The notes under the pieces were generated by a model, which saw nothing but the letters and a program-made list of their open reading frames with translations, ran no database searches and had not been told where the DNA came from. A stretch of DNA of 64,000 nucleotides, from positions 21,362 to 85,361 of the forward strand of contig DATIGE010000040.1 in the NCBI GenBank assembly GCA_035454885.1. The letters are read 5' to 3'. Below are positions 8,013-19,638 of this stretch, in pieces (the stretch's first letter is position 1; every line of letters starts with the position of its first letter). The position numbers and the translations under genes were made by a program. This stretch comes from a bacterium (lineage in GTDB: Bacteria; UBA10199; JACPAL01; GCA-016699445).

Positions 8013-9125
8013 TCAGGAAAAGAACCCCTTCTTTTTCTTCTTCGGCGCCTCCGCGGCGTGCCCGGAGAGGGCCGCGAACTCGCGGAGGAGATCCTCCTGC
8101 TTGGACGAAAGATTCTTGGGCGTCTTGACGAGAAGCCTTACCACATGGTCGCCGCGCCGCGACTTGCTTTGCGCCTTGAGTTCCGGCACGCCGAGTCCCT
8201 CGATGATGACCGTATCGCCCGTCTCGGTCCCCTTGGGCACGCGGATCACGCGCTTGCCCTCCAGCGTGACGACCTCGATCTCGCCGCCCAGGGCGGCCGT
8301 CGTCATGGGAATCGTTTCCTCGGAAAAAATCGTCCTGCCGTCCCGTTCGAATCGCTCGTGCCGCGCGACATGGAGGAACACGTACAGGTCGCCGTTCCCT
8401 CCGCCGGACTCCCCCGCCTCGCCTTCGTTTTGGAGCACGAGACGGATGCCGTCGTCGACGCCCGGCGGGACCTTGACGGTGATCTTTTTGTGGCGGGCGA
8501 CGCGCCCCGCCCCGCCGCAGGACCGGCACGGATCGCTCACGATCGACCCCTCGCCCTGGCACTGTCCGCAGGTCGTGGTCACCGTGAAGAATCCCTGGCT
8601 TCGCCCGACCTGGCCCGACCCCCGGCACGACGGACAGGTCTTGCGCTCCGAACCCGGGGCCGCGCCCTGACCGCCGCAATCCTCGCAACGCTCCCGGCGC
8701 TTGACCTCGATCGTCCGCTCGACACCGAAACAGGCCTCTTCGAACGACAGCTCGATCTCGGAGGAGAGGTCGCGCCCCCGGCGGGCGCGGGACCGGCCGC
8801 GGCGACCGGGGCTGAAGCCGAAAAAGTCCTCAAAGATGTCGCCGAAGGAGGCGAAGATGTCGTCGACGTCTTCAAAGGGTCGGCTGCCTGCGGCCCCGAC
8901 CCCGGCGTGGCCGAATCGGTCGTAGCGCGCCCGCTTCTCGGTGTCGGACAGGATCTCATAGGCCTCGGCGGCCTCCTTGAAATGCTCCTCGGACTGCTTG
9001 TCGCCGGGGTTGCGATCGGGGTGGAACTTCAGCGCGAGCTGGCGGTAGGCCTTCTTGATCTCCTCGGGCGAGGCGGACTTCGCCACCCCGAGGATCTCGT
9101 AATAGTCCCGTCGCGCGGAAGCCAC
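8013..9125 (-). CDS. dnaJ: Chaperone protein DnaJ
   Basis: Co-chaperone that delivers clients to DnaK and stimulates its ATPase. The 370 residues show the J domain with HPD ([10 protein letters not shown]), a Gly/Phe region ([10 protein letters not shown]), the zinc domain with four CxxCxGxG repeats ([32 protein letters not shown]) and the C-terminal substrate domain. A GTG start is used, with GGAGGAG eight bases upstream. It is divergent from dnaK rather than downstream of it. No grpE or hrcA is adjacent. Confidence 0.96.
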   Translation of the reverse strand: MASARRDYYEILGVAKSASPEEIKKAYRQLALKFHPDRNPGDKQSEEHFKEAAEAYEILSDTEKRARYDRFGHAGVGAAGSRPFEDVDDIFASFGDIFEDFFGFSPGRRGRSRARRGRDLSSEIELSFEEACFGVERTIEVKRRERCEDCGGQGAAPGSERKTCPSCRGSGQVGRSQGFFTVTTTCGQCQGEGSIVSDPCRSCGGAGRVARHKKITVKVPPGVDDGIRLVLQNEGEAGESGGGNGDLYVFLHVARHERFERDGRTIFSEETIPMTTAALGGEIEVVTLEGKRVIRVPKGTETGDTVIIEGLGVPELKAQSKSRRGDHVVRLLVKTPKNLSSKQEDLLREFAALSGHAAEAPKKKKKGFFS

Positions 9126-9181
9126 GTTTCAGCTCCTCCAAAAAATCATAATCCTGAATCGCACCCGTAGGGTGTGGAGCA

Positions 9182-9209
9182 AATTTAACCATCCCTCCCA
9201 ATTTGTCAA
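9182..9209 (-). promoter_or_regulatory. Promoter of the dnaJ operon
   Basis: On the minus strand, TTGACA (9204-9209) and TAAATT (9182-9187) are separated by 16 bases, a good sigma-70 type pair about 60 bases before the GTG start. Confidence 0.6.
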
Positions 9210-9227
9210 TTTTTCCGGCCCCTTAGC

Positions 9228-9256
9228 TTGACACAATGTCCCGGATGCTTAACTTA
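9228..9256 (+). promoter_or_regulatory. Promoter candidate of dnaK
   Basis: TTGACA (9228-9233) with AACTTA at 17-base spacing (9251-9256). The -10 box is weak. There is no CIRCE repeat and no well-spaced heat-shock sigma site. Confidence 0.4.
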
Positions 9257-9288
9257 GGCTCGTAACCAATCCGGAATAGGAGAAATTC

Positions 9289-11208
<1,920 letters not shown>

Positions 11209-11221
11209 GAACACTCCTCAG

Positions 11222-12001
11222 ATGAAACCGCGGCGCTCCTTATTCGCGTTTCTTTTGCTCGACTTTCTGATGACCGCCCTTCCTTTCCCGGCAGGGAGCA
11301 GTCCCCCAGAAAAATCGGCCCGTCAATATATTGAGACGATGGTGGAACAGTTGCGGAAGAACGCCAACGTCTCCGAAATTGAAATGACGATTCAGCGCCC
11401 CAATTGGAGCCGCACCCTTTTGATGGACGCGTGGGATGATCGGGCCCATAAACGGGTCTTCATACGGATCCTGAAACCCCCCAAGGAGGAGGGGACGACC
11501 TTTTTGAGGCTGGGAGACAATCTCTGGAGCTATCTTCCCAAAGTCGAGAAGGTGCTGAAAATCCCGCCCTCGATGATGCTCCAGCCCTGGATGGGGAGCG
11601 ACTTCACGAACGATGATTTGATGAAAGAGTCGAGTTACACCGACGATTACGAACACCGGATCGCGGGCCGCGAGGAACGGGACGGCGAAAAATTGGTGCG
11701 GATCGAACTCCTACCCCACCCCGAGGCGCCCGTGGTGTGGGGAAAGGTGATTTTTTGGCTTCGTGAGAGCGACAGCCTTCCCGTCCAGCAGCACTTTTTG
11801 GACGAAAAAGGAAACCTGATCAAAGATTTGCGCTTTTCGGAATTTAAAAAGATGGACGGTTCCCTCGTCCCCACCCGATGGGAGATCATCCCCGAGACCA
11901 AAGAGGGGCAAAAGACCATCCTGAGAATCTTGACGATCGACTTCAACCCGAGCCCGCCGATCCCCGAGGCCGTTTTCACGGAGAAGAATTTGAGGACTTA
12001 G
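11222..12001 (+). CDS. LolA-like outer-membrane lipoprotein-sorting protein
   Basis: The 259-residue product has a short signal peptide (to about residue 24) and the features of the LolA_like family: MTIQRPNWSR, RIL(K)PPKEEGTTFLR, LWSYLPKVEKVLKIPPSMM, then MLQPWMGSDFTNDDL. Members are periplasmic lipid- or lipoprotein-carrying half-barrels encoded with an ABC ATPase and FtsX-type permeases, as here. The first gene of the cassette starts only 13 bases after the dnaK stop. The ribosome binding site is weak. Base composition looks lower in GC than dnaK. Confidence 0.85.
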   Translation: MKPRRSLFAFLLLDFLMTALPFPAGSSPPEKSARQYIETMVEQLRKNANVSEIEMTIQRPNWSRTLLMDAWDDRAHKRVFIRILKPPKEEGTTFLRLGDNLWSYLPKVEKVLKIPPSMMLQPWMGSDFTNDDLMKESSYTDDYEHRIAGREERDGEKLVRIELLPHPEAPVVWGKVIFWLRESDSLPVQQHFLDEKGNLIKDLRFSEFKKMDGSLVPTRWEIIPETKEGQKTILRILTIDFNPSPPIPEAVFTEKNLRT

Positions 12002-12030
12002 AGGGCCGAAGGATGGTATAAACGTCCTTT

Positions 12031-12708
12031 GTGAGCGCCTTGATCGAGTTGAGGGGGGTCAGCAAGCTTTATCTCAACCGCCTCTTTCAGGTCAACGCGC
12101 TTCGGAACATCGACCTCAACATTCAGCCGGCAGAATTTGCGGTCGTCGACGGACCTTCCGGTTCTGGCAAGTCGACTCTCCTCCACCTCATCGGAGCCCT
12201 GGACCGGCCGACCCAGGGCCAGATCGTCGTCGGCGAACAGGATTTGGGCCGTCTCTCGAAGAACCAGCTTTCCGAGTTCCGGCTCAAGAAGGTCGGCTTT
12301 GTCTTCCAGACCCATAACCTGGTTTGGGCTCTGACCGCCCTGGAAAATATTGAATATCCGCTTCTCTTGCTCGGCGTTGAAAGAAAGGAACGGCGGGAGA
12401 AGGCGTTTGACCTCCTTCAGCGCGTCGGCCTTTCCGACCAGAGCGACAAAAGGCCGGGCGAAATGAGCGGCGGACAACGGCAGAGGATATCCGTCGCGAG
12501 GGCCATCGTTACCAATCCCGCGATCGTTCTTGGTGACGAGCCGACCGCCAATCTCGATTCGCGTTCTGCAGTCGATCTCATTAATCTATTTTTCGATCTC
12601 AACCGGCAATTCAAAACGACATTTCTCATCGCGACACACGACCGCGACATCATGAAAAAGGCAGACCGGAACATCCGGCTCCACGACGGGATGGTGGTGA
12701 ACTCTTGA
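12031..12708 (+). CDS. ABC transporter ATPase, LolD/MacB family
   Basis: A 225-residue nucleotide-binding subunit. Walker A is GPSGSGKST, the signature is MSGGQRQRISVARA (Met for the usual Leu), Walker B is AIVLGDEPTANLD and the H-loop is in LIATHDRDI. It has the length of LolD, which powers lipoprotein release from the inner membrane. GTG start. Its stop overlaps the TTG start of the permease by three bases, so the two are made together. Confidence 0.92.
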   Translation: MSALIELRGVSKLYLNRLFQVNALRNIDLNIQPAEFAVVDGPSGSGKSTLLHLIGALDRPTQGQIVVGEQDLGRLSKNQLSEFRLKKVGFVFQTHNLVWALTALENIEYPLLLLGVERKERREKAFDLLQRVGLSDQSDKRPGEMSGGQRQRISVARAIVTNPAIVLGDEPTANLDSRSAVDLINLFFDLNRQFKTTFLIATHDRDIMKKADRNIRLHDGMVVNS

Positions 12709-13934
12709 CCATTTTCGTTCGAATCGCCTTTCGCAATTTATTTCGCCACAAGTTGCGTTCTCTTTTGGCACTCCTGGCGGTTGTGCTGGGACTCGGATCT
12801 CTCCTTCTGATCTGGGCATTTACAGACGGCGCGCACGGGCAGATGACGTCAAACATCAGGGCCATGATGACGGGCGACGCGCAGATCGTACCCAAGGATT
12901 TGGAGAATATGGTCCTGAGCACCAGCGGCGTGATCGAGGATCCGGAACAGGTCCGGACCCTATTGAGACGTGACCCCTCGGTTGCCGGATTCGCCGAAAG
13001 GGTCATCGGCGGGGGAATCATTTTCACGGCGACCCACTCCCATCCGACCCGGCTCGTCGGCGTCGATCCGGTGCAGGAAAAGGCCATTGGAAGCCGTCCC
13101 CCCCTGCAATTCGGGAGATGGCTGACCCTCGAGGACAAGGGGGGGCTTTTCATGAGCACAACGCTGGCCCGATTTCTTGATCTTCAAATCGGGGACAAGG
13201 TCGTTGTGACGGTTCAGGATTATTACGGCGCCTTGAATGGAAATGTCCTCCGTATCATCGGTACGGGCGATACCGGCAATGAGTACCTGGACAGCGGCAA
13301 TGTCTATATGTTGAGTTCGACGCTGCAGGGACTTCTCTCATTGGACAAAAGGAATTCCGCGTTTGTTCTAAAGATCGACTCGCGTCACGCGATCGACGAG
13401 GCCGTCCTTTCGTTGCGGCCCAAAGTAGCCTCCCTGGGGCTATCGATTCTGAGCTGGGAGGAGCTCTTGCCGATGTTGTCCCAGTTGATCCGATATAACG
13501 AGGCCAGGAATTTCATACTGGTCTTGATTGTATTAGCCGTGGTGACCTTGGGGATCTTGAACACGCTCATGATGTCCGTCGTCGAAAGGACCTTTGAGTT
13601 CGGCCTCCTCATGGCGATCGGGACCAAACCGAGGCAGGTGATTCAGATGGTGATGCTGGAATCCTTTTTCATCACCGTCATCGGCTGCTCGCTGGCACTT
13701 CTCCTGGGTGCGGGGCTGACCTTCTATTTCGCGGACGTTGGCATCGATCTGTCGCGATTTTCGAGGACGTTCTTCAACATGATGATCGGTTCCCGCATTT
13801 ATCCCAAGATCGTATGGACCCACTTGATCCCTTCCATCTTCATCATCTTCGCCGGAAACCTGACGGTCTCCCTGTATCCCGCCTGGCGGGCGAGCCGGCT
13901 CGATCCCATCGAGGCGCTGCGGCAGGTGGGATGA
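12705..13934 (+). CDS. FtsX/LolE-type ABC permease partnered with the upstream ATPase
   Basis: A 409-residue protein with one N-terminal membrane helix (about 17-40), a periplasmic MacB-like domain (about 41-270) and three C-terminal helices with the FtsX segment VERTFEFGLLMAIGTKPRQ. TTG start within the ATPase stop (TTGA). The next gene begins in its own stop (ATGA) but is a pseudogene. It is distinct in sequence from the orphan permease at 5315. Confidence 0.9.
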   Translation: MTIFVRIAFRNLFRHKLRSLLALLAVVLGLGSLLLIWAFTDGAHGQMTSNIRAMMTGDAQIVPKDLENMVLSTSGVIEDPEQVRTLLRRDPSVAGFAERVIGGGIIFTATHSHPTRLVGVDPVQEKAIGSRPPLQFGRWLTLEDKGGLFMSTTLARFLDLQIGDKVVVTVQDYYGALNGNVLRIIGTGDTGNEYLDSGNVYMLSSTLQGLLSLDKRNSAFVLKIDSRHAIDEAVLSLRPKVASLGLSILSWEELLPMLSQLIRYNEARNFILVLIVLAVVTLGILNTLMMSVVERTFEFGLLMAIGTKPRQVIQMVMLESFFITVIGCSLALLLGAGLTFYFADVGIDLSRFSRTFFNMMIGSRIYPKIVWTHLIPSIFIIFAGNLTVSLYPAWRASRLDPIEALRQVG

Positions 13935-14760
13935 GGAGAACCGCGATCATCCTTGTTTGGCTCCATCTGCTCCCGGAATCCTTGTGCGCCACGGCATTGA
14001 TCCAAGGGGACGGTTTCACCCGGGGCCTTAAAGGCTACTAAATAAGAATCTCTTTTTCACATCGAGGCAAAGAGAGGGCGGGGATTCTATCCCTGGGGAC
14101 GTGAATCGGATCCGAACGGAATGGGATCTTCGCTACACCCCGGTCTTTTCCGCCATAGCGATTTGGGATCATGAGATCATTCTTTGAGATGCGGTGAATA
14201 CTCCGGAATTTTCCATTGAGCAGGATCTTAGGGAAGAGCCTTATCTCGATCTGGAATGGGAATTGGCGCGGCGAAACAACATCTCCTACAGACAACGCCT
14301 CTACCGCGTTTATGGGAAATTTGAAACCCCTCCGGTGACCACCGTCATTGGGCGGCAAAAAATCGATTGGGGGCCATACGCATCTTGTCCCCCGTGGATT
14401 TATTCACCCCGCTCACCACCTTTGCCATCGAGCGGGAAGAGAAGACCGGGGTTACGGCGGCCAATCTGACCGTCTCGGTCAACCCGGCCCTTCGAGTCAA
14501 CCCGGTCTATGGCTTCGATCCTCATATCGACCGGTTCCGGATTGTCATGCGGATCACCCAGACTGTACGCCGTTTCGATGTCTCCCTGTTGGGCGGACGA
14601 TTCCTGCGGGACGCCGTCGTCGGGTTTGATTTTTCGGGTGACTTCGAAGAGCCGGCCTTCGAGGGGGGTGATCTATGATCAGGTCAAGGCTCGGGTTTTG
14701 TTCAACTGGCCCTGGGAATCGATTATGGGCCCCATCGGGTGCGATCCACTACGTGTCTGA
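13931..14760 (+). pseudogene. Decayed outer-membrane beta-barrel gene of the Lol-like cassette
   Basis: The reading starts at an ATGA overlap with a signal peptide (MRRTAIILVWLHLLPESLCA) and is broken after 36 codons at TAA 14039. A second frame (about 14045-14380) encodes RIRTEWDLRYTP, then EEPYLDLEWELARRN and a VIGRQKIDWG segment, interrupted by TGA at 14185. A third frame (14367-14678) continues with AIRILSPVDLFTPL, AIEREEKTGV and SLLGGRFLRDAVVGFDFSGDF. Further shifts follow near 14660 (VIYDQ, then FVQLALGIDYG). These pieces join into one barrel-like porin of the kind encoded after LolA-like/ATPase/permease genes. With at least three frameshifts and one stop, it is dead. Confidence 0.8.
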
Positions 14761-14790
14761 CGTTCATGGGGCATTTCCCTTTCATCGACA
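14753..14790. repeat. Interspersed repeat, copy A
   Basis: GTGTCTGACGTTCATGGGGC (14753-14772) followed by TTTCCCTTT and a GACA end. It matches 23675-23716 at 19 of 20 bases in the first block and resumes after a small gap. It lies at the right end of the decayed barrel gene, just before the second dnaK tail. Confidence 0.6.
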
Positions 14791-14805
14791 TGGACAAGGA
14801 GGCTC

Positions 14806-14855
14806 AGAAGGAACCGGACGCTGTGGACGCCGAATTCGAGGAAGCTAAGGAGTAA
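14806..14855 (+). pseudogene. Displaced dnaK 3' end, right copy
   Basis: These 50 bases still read [19 protein letters not shown], the exact last 15 residues of DnaK. Bases 14806-14830 equal 11159-11183. From 14831 on, every difference from dnaK is synonymous (GAA/GAG, TTC/TTT, GCT/GCG, AAG/AAA, TAA/TAG). It has no start codon and no preceding dnaK sequence. The pattern means the two tails diverged while both were coding, so one came from another lineage or paralogue. Confidence 0.85.
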
Positions 14856-14899
14856 AAGCCGACAAGGGTCCGCCGAAATATGTCTTTAAACATAACACT

Positions 14900-14914
14900 T
14901 TCTCAAAATGAGAA
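14900..14914. promoter_or_regulatory. TTCTCA-AAA-TGAGAA operator candidate
   Basis: A perfect 6-bp inverted repeat in an AT-rich gap (14856-15117) that holds no gene. It shares TGAGAA(T) with the site at 23811 and sits upstream of the promoter boxes at 14955-14982. Confidence 0.3.
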
Positions 14915-14954
14915 TAAATTAACCCACTATTCTTTATCATTATGGATTGAAAAG

Positions 14955-14982
14955 TTGACACCAACGTCAAGAAGTGTAGCAT
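14955..14982 (+). promoter_or_regulatory. Promoter candidate for the TSP3-repeat protein gene
   Basis: TTGACA (14955-14960), 16-base spacer, TAGCAT (14977-14982). The gene starts 135 bases downstream. A second TTGACA at 14997 has no matching -10. Confidence 0.4.
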
Positions 14983-15117
14983 TCCCAGCTAGATAATTGA
15001 CATCTTTGATACGACCTTCTTCGTCCCACTCCCTCAGGACGGTCAGGGCCGGGCGTTCCTTACAAGAATAAAGACTTGTCCTCAACGGAACCGAGTCATG
15101 AAGCGAGGGGGTGGCCC

Positions 15118-18100
15118 ATGGGCCTCAAGAAAATCTTTCGGGTGATGATCCCGGCGGCGATCTGTTTGCTGCCCGTCACGACATTCGCTCAAACAACATC
15201 GAAACCCCAGACCCTCGTCTGGCACGAGACGGCCATCGGCGGAACGGCCGTATCGCGGATTGATTCCGCGGGGACGGTCCAGCAACTCTTTGAGACGCGC
15301 GCCTTCGCCTGCCCGGTGGGACAGGAATGCCCCATGAGACTCGCGGCGATTCCGGGCGACACACAGGCCGTGGGGACGGAGATTTGCCTTTCCGGCTCAG
15401 GGATCGCCTGTTTCGATGCGGCAGGGAACCTCCTCTCGGAACTCTCCGGCAACGGGATCGGTCCGATGGTCTTTTCAACAACGGACCGCCTTCTCTATTT
15501 CACCGATGCCGCCAATACCCTGAGCGCCTGGGACCCCAGAAACCCCGCGAAACCGCCGACTCGATTGGCCAATGTCGACTCTTCCGATTTCGTCGGAGAT
15601 TATGTCTGGGATCTCACCTACGACACCGCCAAGAACCAAGTGGTGGGTGTGATGTCAGGCACCGACTTTGACTTTCACGCCATTTTTCTCCAATTCTTCG
15701 TTTTTTCACCGGTCGACCTCGGAATGACCTTTTATTCGGTCCTCGACGTGACCAACGCGGCACGGGAGGGCGCCCGACCTGCGGCCGCCGTCGACTCCAC
15801 GGGGCGGCTGGTCGCCACTTATGGGGACAATGTCTACACATCGGTTGACGATGGATTCACCTGGGTTCCCGGCGTCTGGCGCAACCTGCCCCCGGGCCAG
15901 ATCTGGGTGCCCGCCGACGTTGACGATCTCAACGACCTCGTCGTCGCCGACACCGTCGGCCAGAACGTCGATGTCCTCTCGCCCGACCTTCAAGACGTCC
16001 TCCAGAGCGTTGCCATCGGCGCGCCCATTTTGGACCTCGACGTCGTCGTCCCCTCGGCGCCCGACACCGACGGGGACGGCGTCCCCGATTCGCAGGATAA
16101 CTGCCCGACGAAACCCAACGCCGACCAGGCGGACGGCGATTCGGACGGCGTGGGGAACGTCTGTGACAACTGTCCGACGGTCGCCAACGCCGACCAGACG
16201 GACACGGACCACGACGGTCGCGGCGACGCGTGCGACAATTGTCCCTTGAATGTTAATCCGCACCAGGAGGACAGCGACGGCGACCGCGTCGGCGACCGGT
16301 GTGACGACGCCACGCTGAACGCAATCATCGAAAAGGACCTCTCGGGCGCCTATTTCGCCGGCGGGAAGGACTACCTCTTCAAGCTGGGCGCGGATGGCCC
16401 CCAGTTTGCGGGGGCCGGAAGCGGCGGCGGGGATATCGGCCTCCACCCGAACCTGACCAACATCATCGACTTTGCTCCGAGCCATGTCTGTCTGGGTGCC
16501 TCCTGCGCGAAGATGGTCTTGGGAACCCTCTCGGACATCCAGCAATACCACTGGCAGGGGGTCGGGGCGGACGGCGCCTTGAAGCTGCCGATCGACTTTC
16601 CGGATCCTCAGCTCGCACCGCGTGTCCACTGGGGGAGCGCCGGTAACTTCGTGTCCAACGGGGTGGAGATGAACATCCCCATCGCGGGCACGGACGCGGC
16701 CGTCACGTGGCAATACGTGTTGCCGCAAGGGTACACCGCCACACAGCCCGTCGCGTACGCGCCGATCGAGATCCGCGATGCCGCCGGCGGGAAGGTCTAT
16801 GAGATCAGCGCCCCCGTCTGCGCAACCAACGGGCGACAGGAAACGGTCACCGACAACGGCACCGACGTCCTCGGCATCCAGGCAGCCATCGAGGAGTCGG
16901 GCTCGCCGCCCAAGACGGCGACGTCCGGTCCCCCGGATCTCGTGGGCATCGGGTGGCACAACAATACGGTTTCGAACAACATCAAGTTCCAGTACGACGC
17001 CTTCGCCGGCAGTGACTCGCAGCTGGCTTCGACCACCATCGTGACGCAACCCGACGGCAGCATCGATATCACCGCCCGGTGCAGCCAGGCCTTCCTCGAC
17101 CGGAACCGGACCTACGGATCCACCCGCGTGGCGGTCGGCACCGAAATCCAGGTTGCCAATCAGGTCATTAATCCCCCGCCCCCCGGTACCGTCGTCCATC
17201 TCCGACACGGGGTCGCGCTCAAGAATGTCGAGGGTACCCTGAACGGCATCACGTTCATCGTCCATAACGATGGTCCCCGCACCTTTGACGGCGGCCCCAT
17301 CGTCTATTCCAAATTCCCGTTCTTCGGGGGGGGCTGCGCCTACGAGGATTGCGCCGTCGCGGATACCGGAGTGGCCTTTCTCGGAAGCAATATCCACTTC
17401 GCGGGAACGTCCACGATCACCTCGAACGACGGTTTCTCGGGGGTCGCCGTCGGACCCGGCGACCGTGACATCCGCAATGCCCGCATCTCCGGGGTTCCGG
17501 AAACGGCCATCCACAAACGTTCGAGCTTCCTCTGTGACGGACCGGACGACCACCTGACGATCTCCGGGGCCCAGTTCGCCCTGGCCGGTGCGGAGTCGGA
17601 TATCAAGTGCACCCGCCTGACGATCGTCGGTGGGAAGGACCCGGACGCAGCCGGGAACCCCAGCCTGACCCTTGCCGCCGGGGGCGTCTCGATGGCCGCC
17701 ACCAAGGGCAACGTCGTCGGGTGGAACCCCATCACCAACCGATACGTCGGCGGGGGCGGTCCCGTGAATCCGGCGACGGGCTCGGCCCTGACCGATCCAG
17801 GCACGACCGGGATCGGCCGTCTGGAGATCAAACAGCTGATCGCGACGGGCCAGTCGGACCCTCTTTCCCCGACGGGCACCGCGTTCAGCTGCGGCCAACA
17901 ATACGGGACCTGCGCTCTCGGCGGATGGGAGTACAGCGGGAACGTCGAGACCAACGAGGCCACGATCCGGACGTCCGGAACCTACCCGGCGAGCGACATC
18001 TCCAATTATGAGGTGGGCGTGGCCGTCTCCGGCGGACCGAACGTGGACTTCCTGACGGGCGAGCCCCGCGACTCCACCGACGCGAACGCGGACGACGTCC

Positions 18101-19242
18101 GTTCCCTGGTGGCGGGCATCGCTAACGCATCGGTGGACCAGGTCGAGATCGGCGCCACGACGGGGGCCAACATCAATGCGACCTTCGCCAACATGGACAT
18201 CCGCAACACCCAGTACACGCCCCTGCTCACGGGTTACTCCGCGGCAAACTTCGGCTGCGGCGACCCCCCGGGACCTTGCGAGACGGCCGCTACCCTTTAT
18301 AGCCTCCCGAACGTCGGGTTCGGCGAAGAGGACTTCCGGGTCGCGACGGCAGGCGGCATCGCGGCGCCGGTCCGAGTCACTCTGCAGAATACGAACCTCG
18401 GTTGCTGCGATAACGGCGCCGGAGGTCTCGTCAACTGCACGGGAGGGAACCCGATCGTTCCGAGGGTAAACTCCGACTTCCTCGAAACCGGGGAATTGAC
18501 CTGCACGGGCACGAACGCCGACCTCAAGCTGTATGGCGCACCCGCCTGCGGGATCACCCTCCCCGGTGCCTTCACCTCGGGACCCGACGTGGAGCGCTGG
18601 GGGACCGCGCTCTTCGATATCGAGGAGACCGGGGGCAACTACTGCACCGCGAGCCCGGCCGGATACGTGAATACGACGTATCTGCCCGCATACGGCGGTT
18701 TCCCGGCCAAGAGCGTCGGCTCGATCGTCAACACCATCCGGGCCAGCGGGATCTGCTACCGGAAGGCCGACGGCACTTGCGAAACGTCTCCCGGCGCTCT
18801 TCTTCTCGTCGCCGACGTCGGCGATAGCAGCCTCGCCCAGAAGAATCAGGAGCTCGTTGCAAACGCCTCCCCGTCCCTCGTCCTGTCCTCCGGAATCGAC
18901 ACGGACGGCGACGGGGTCTCCGACCTGACGGAGAAATTCGTCCCGGGCTGCGGTCCGGCGGGCTGCGACACGACCACGTGCGAGGGCAATGTCGCCCTCG
19001 GCAAGGAGATCGTCAAACAAGGTAACACCGACGGCGCCGTCAATAACGGGATCAAGACGGCCGTCACGCTCCACCTGGATAAGGCCCTCATGGCCAGCCA
19101 GGACGGCGATTTGGTCAAGTGCGGAAAGAGGGTCCATGCTGCCCAATCGGTCGCAACGAACCAGATCCATGATGCGACCTTGAGCGCCCTGTTTTTCGGC
19201 ACGTTGGACTCGGTCGAAAACCTGTGTTGCCAGAGTCAATAG
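15118..19242 (+). CDS. Large exported protein with thrombospondin type 3 repeats
   Basis: The 1374-residue product has a signal peptide ([23 protein letters not shown], cut near residue 25). Residues about 30-315 look like a beta-propeller-type region. Residues about 317-396 hold three to four TSP3 calcium repeats ([57 protein letters not shown]). A long beta-rich Gly/Thr/Asn region follows, then one more [14 protein letters not shown] loop near 1262 and a Cys-containing helical tail. ATG 15118 is chosen because GAGGGGGT lies upstream and the signal peptide starts there. No enzyme motif is seen. It is probably a calcium-stabilised surface or secreted protein, cotranscribed with the small gene at 19260. 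Confidence 0.85.
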   Translation: MGLKKIFRVMIPAAICLLPVTTFAQTTSKPQTLVWHETAIGGTAVSRIDSAGTVQQLFETRAFACPVGQECPMRLAAIPGDTQAVGTEICLSGSGIACFDAAGNLLSELSGNGIGPMVFSTTDRLLYFTDAANTLSAWDPRNPAKPPTRLANVDSSDFVGDYVWDLTYDTAKNQVVGVMSGTDFDFHAIFLQFFVFSPVDLGMTFYSVLDVTNAAREGARPAAAVDSTGRLVATYGDNVYTSVDDGFTWVPGVWRNLPPGQIWVPADVDDLNDLVVADTVGQNVDVLSPDLQDVLQSVAIGAPILDLDVVVPSAPDTDGDGVPDSQDNCPTKPNADQADGDSDGVGNVCDNCPTVANADQTDTDHDGRGDACDNCPLNVNPHQEDSDGDRVGDRCDDATLNAIIEKDLSGAYFAGGKDYLFKLGADGPQFAGAGSGGGDIGLHPNLTNIIDFAPSHVCLGASCAKMVLGTLSDIQQYHWQGVGADGALKLPIDFPDPQLAPRVHWGSAGNFVSNGVEMNIPIAGTDAAVTWQYVLPQGYTATQPVAYAPIEIRDAAGGKVYEISAPVCATNGRQETVTDNGTDVLGIQAAIEESGSPPKTATSGPPDLVGIGWHNNTVSNNIKFQYDAFAGSDSQLASTTIVTQPDGSIDITARCSQAFLDRNRTYGSTRVAVGTEIQVANQVINPPPPGTVVHLRHGVALKNVEGTLNGITFIVHNDGPRTFDGGPIVYSKFPFFGGGCAYEDCAVADTGVAFLGSNIHFAGTSTITSNDGFSGVAVGPGDRDIRNARISGVPETAIHKRSSFLCDGPDDHLTISGAQFALAGAESDIKCTRLTIVGGKDPDAAGNPSLTLAAGGVSMAATKGNVVGWNPITNRYVGGGGPVNPATGSALTDPGTTGIGRLEIKQLIATGQSDPLSPTGTAFSCGQQYGTCALGGWEYSGNVETNEATIRTSGTYPASDISNYEVGVAVSGGPNVDFLTGEPRDSTDANADDVRSLVAGIANASVDQVEIGATTGANINATFANMDIRNTQYTPLLTGYSAANFGCGDPPGPCETAATLYSLPNVGFGEEDFRVATAGGIAAPVRVTLQNTNLGCCDNGAGGLVNCTGGNPIVPRVNSDFLETGELTCTGTNADLKLYGAPACGITLPGAFTSGPDVERWGTALFDIEETGGNYCTASPAGYVNTTYLPAYGGFPAKSVGSIVNTIRASGICYRKADGTCETSPGALLLVADVGDSSLAQKNQELVANASPSLVLSSGIDTDGDGVSDLTEKFVPGCGPAGCDTTTCEGNVALGKEIVKQGNTDGAVNNGIKTAVTLHLDKALMASQDGDLVKCGKRVHAAQSVATNQIHDATLSALFFGTLDSVENLCCQSQ

Positions 19243-19259
19243 ACGAGGAGGGACAAACG

Positions 19260-19589
19260 ATGAAGAAGACCACAGCAAAAAGAATCCTGGTCCTAGCGGG
19301 CTGTCTTCTCCTCGGGGCGAGCGGGATCCTGCTCCCGCCCCGGAACGCGGAGGCTGCGACCCTGGCCGAGATTCTCCAACAGATCGACGCCGACAGGGCT
19401 GCGGGGGAGATCAAGGATGCGAACCTCGCGGACGCGCTCCATCACATGATCTATGATGCCCAATTCCGCTCCGGCGATGCGGCCGCGCAGGACGACATCC
19501 TCGAAGCGTTCAAGGACACCGTCTCCTCCAACAGCGGGGACCTGATCACCGCCGCCGCCGCCACTCGGCTCTTGGGGATGGCGCCGTAG
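19260..19589 (+). CDS. Small exported helical protein downstream of the TSP3 protein
   Basis: The 109-residue product has a signal peptide (KRILVLAGCLLLGASGILL, cut near NAEA at about 33) and a mature helical part containing LAEILQQIDADRAAGEIKDANLADALHHMI. It is not a recognised family. GAGGAGG precedes the ATG. It starts 17 bases after the TSP3 gene stop, so the two are probably one operon. The tail of the large protein has a similar helical, Ala/Asp-rich style, so the two may interact (inference). Confidence 0.7.
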   Translation: MKKTTAKRILVLAGCLLLGASGILLPPRNAEAATLAEILQQIDADRAAGEIKDANLADALHHMIYDAQFRSGDAAAQDDILEAFKDTVSSNSGDLITAAAATRLLGMAP

Positions 19590-19638
19590 CCGATCCTTTT
19601 GGACCCCGCTCCCGGTTCGTGCTACCTTGCCGGGGCGC

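Noticed and set aside
9181..9260. CIRCE element or heat-shock sigma promoter between dnaJ and dnaK
   Set aside because: No TTAGCACTC/GAGTGCTAA repeat; the CCCGGAT after TTGACA is only six bases away, too close for a heat-shock promoter.
16063..16300. Tandem DNA repeat or CRISPR-like array
   Set aside because: The periodicity comes from coding TSP3 repeats; units differ in DNA sequence and have no spacers.
15706..19278. A 1190-codon open frame on the minus strand opposite the TSP3 protein
   Set aside because: Shadow frame caused by high GC at codon third positions; no domain, signal peptide or ribosome binding site, while the plus strand has a signal peptide and clear repeats.
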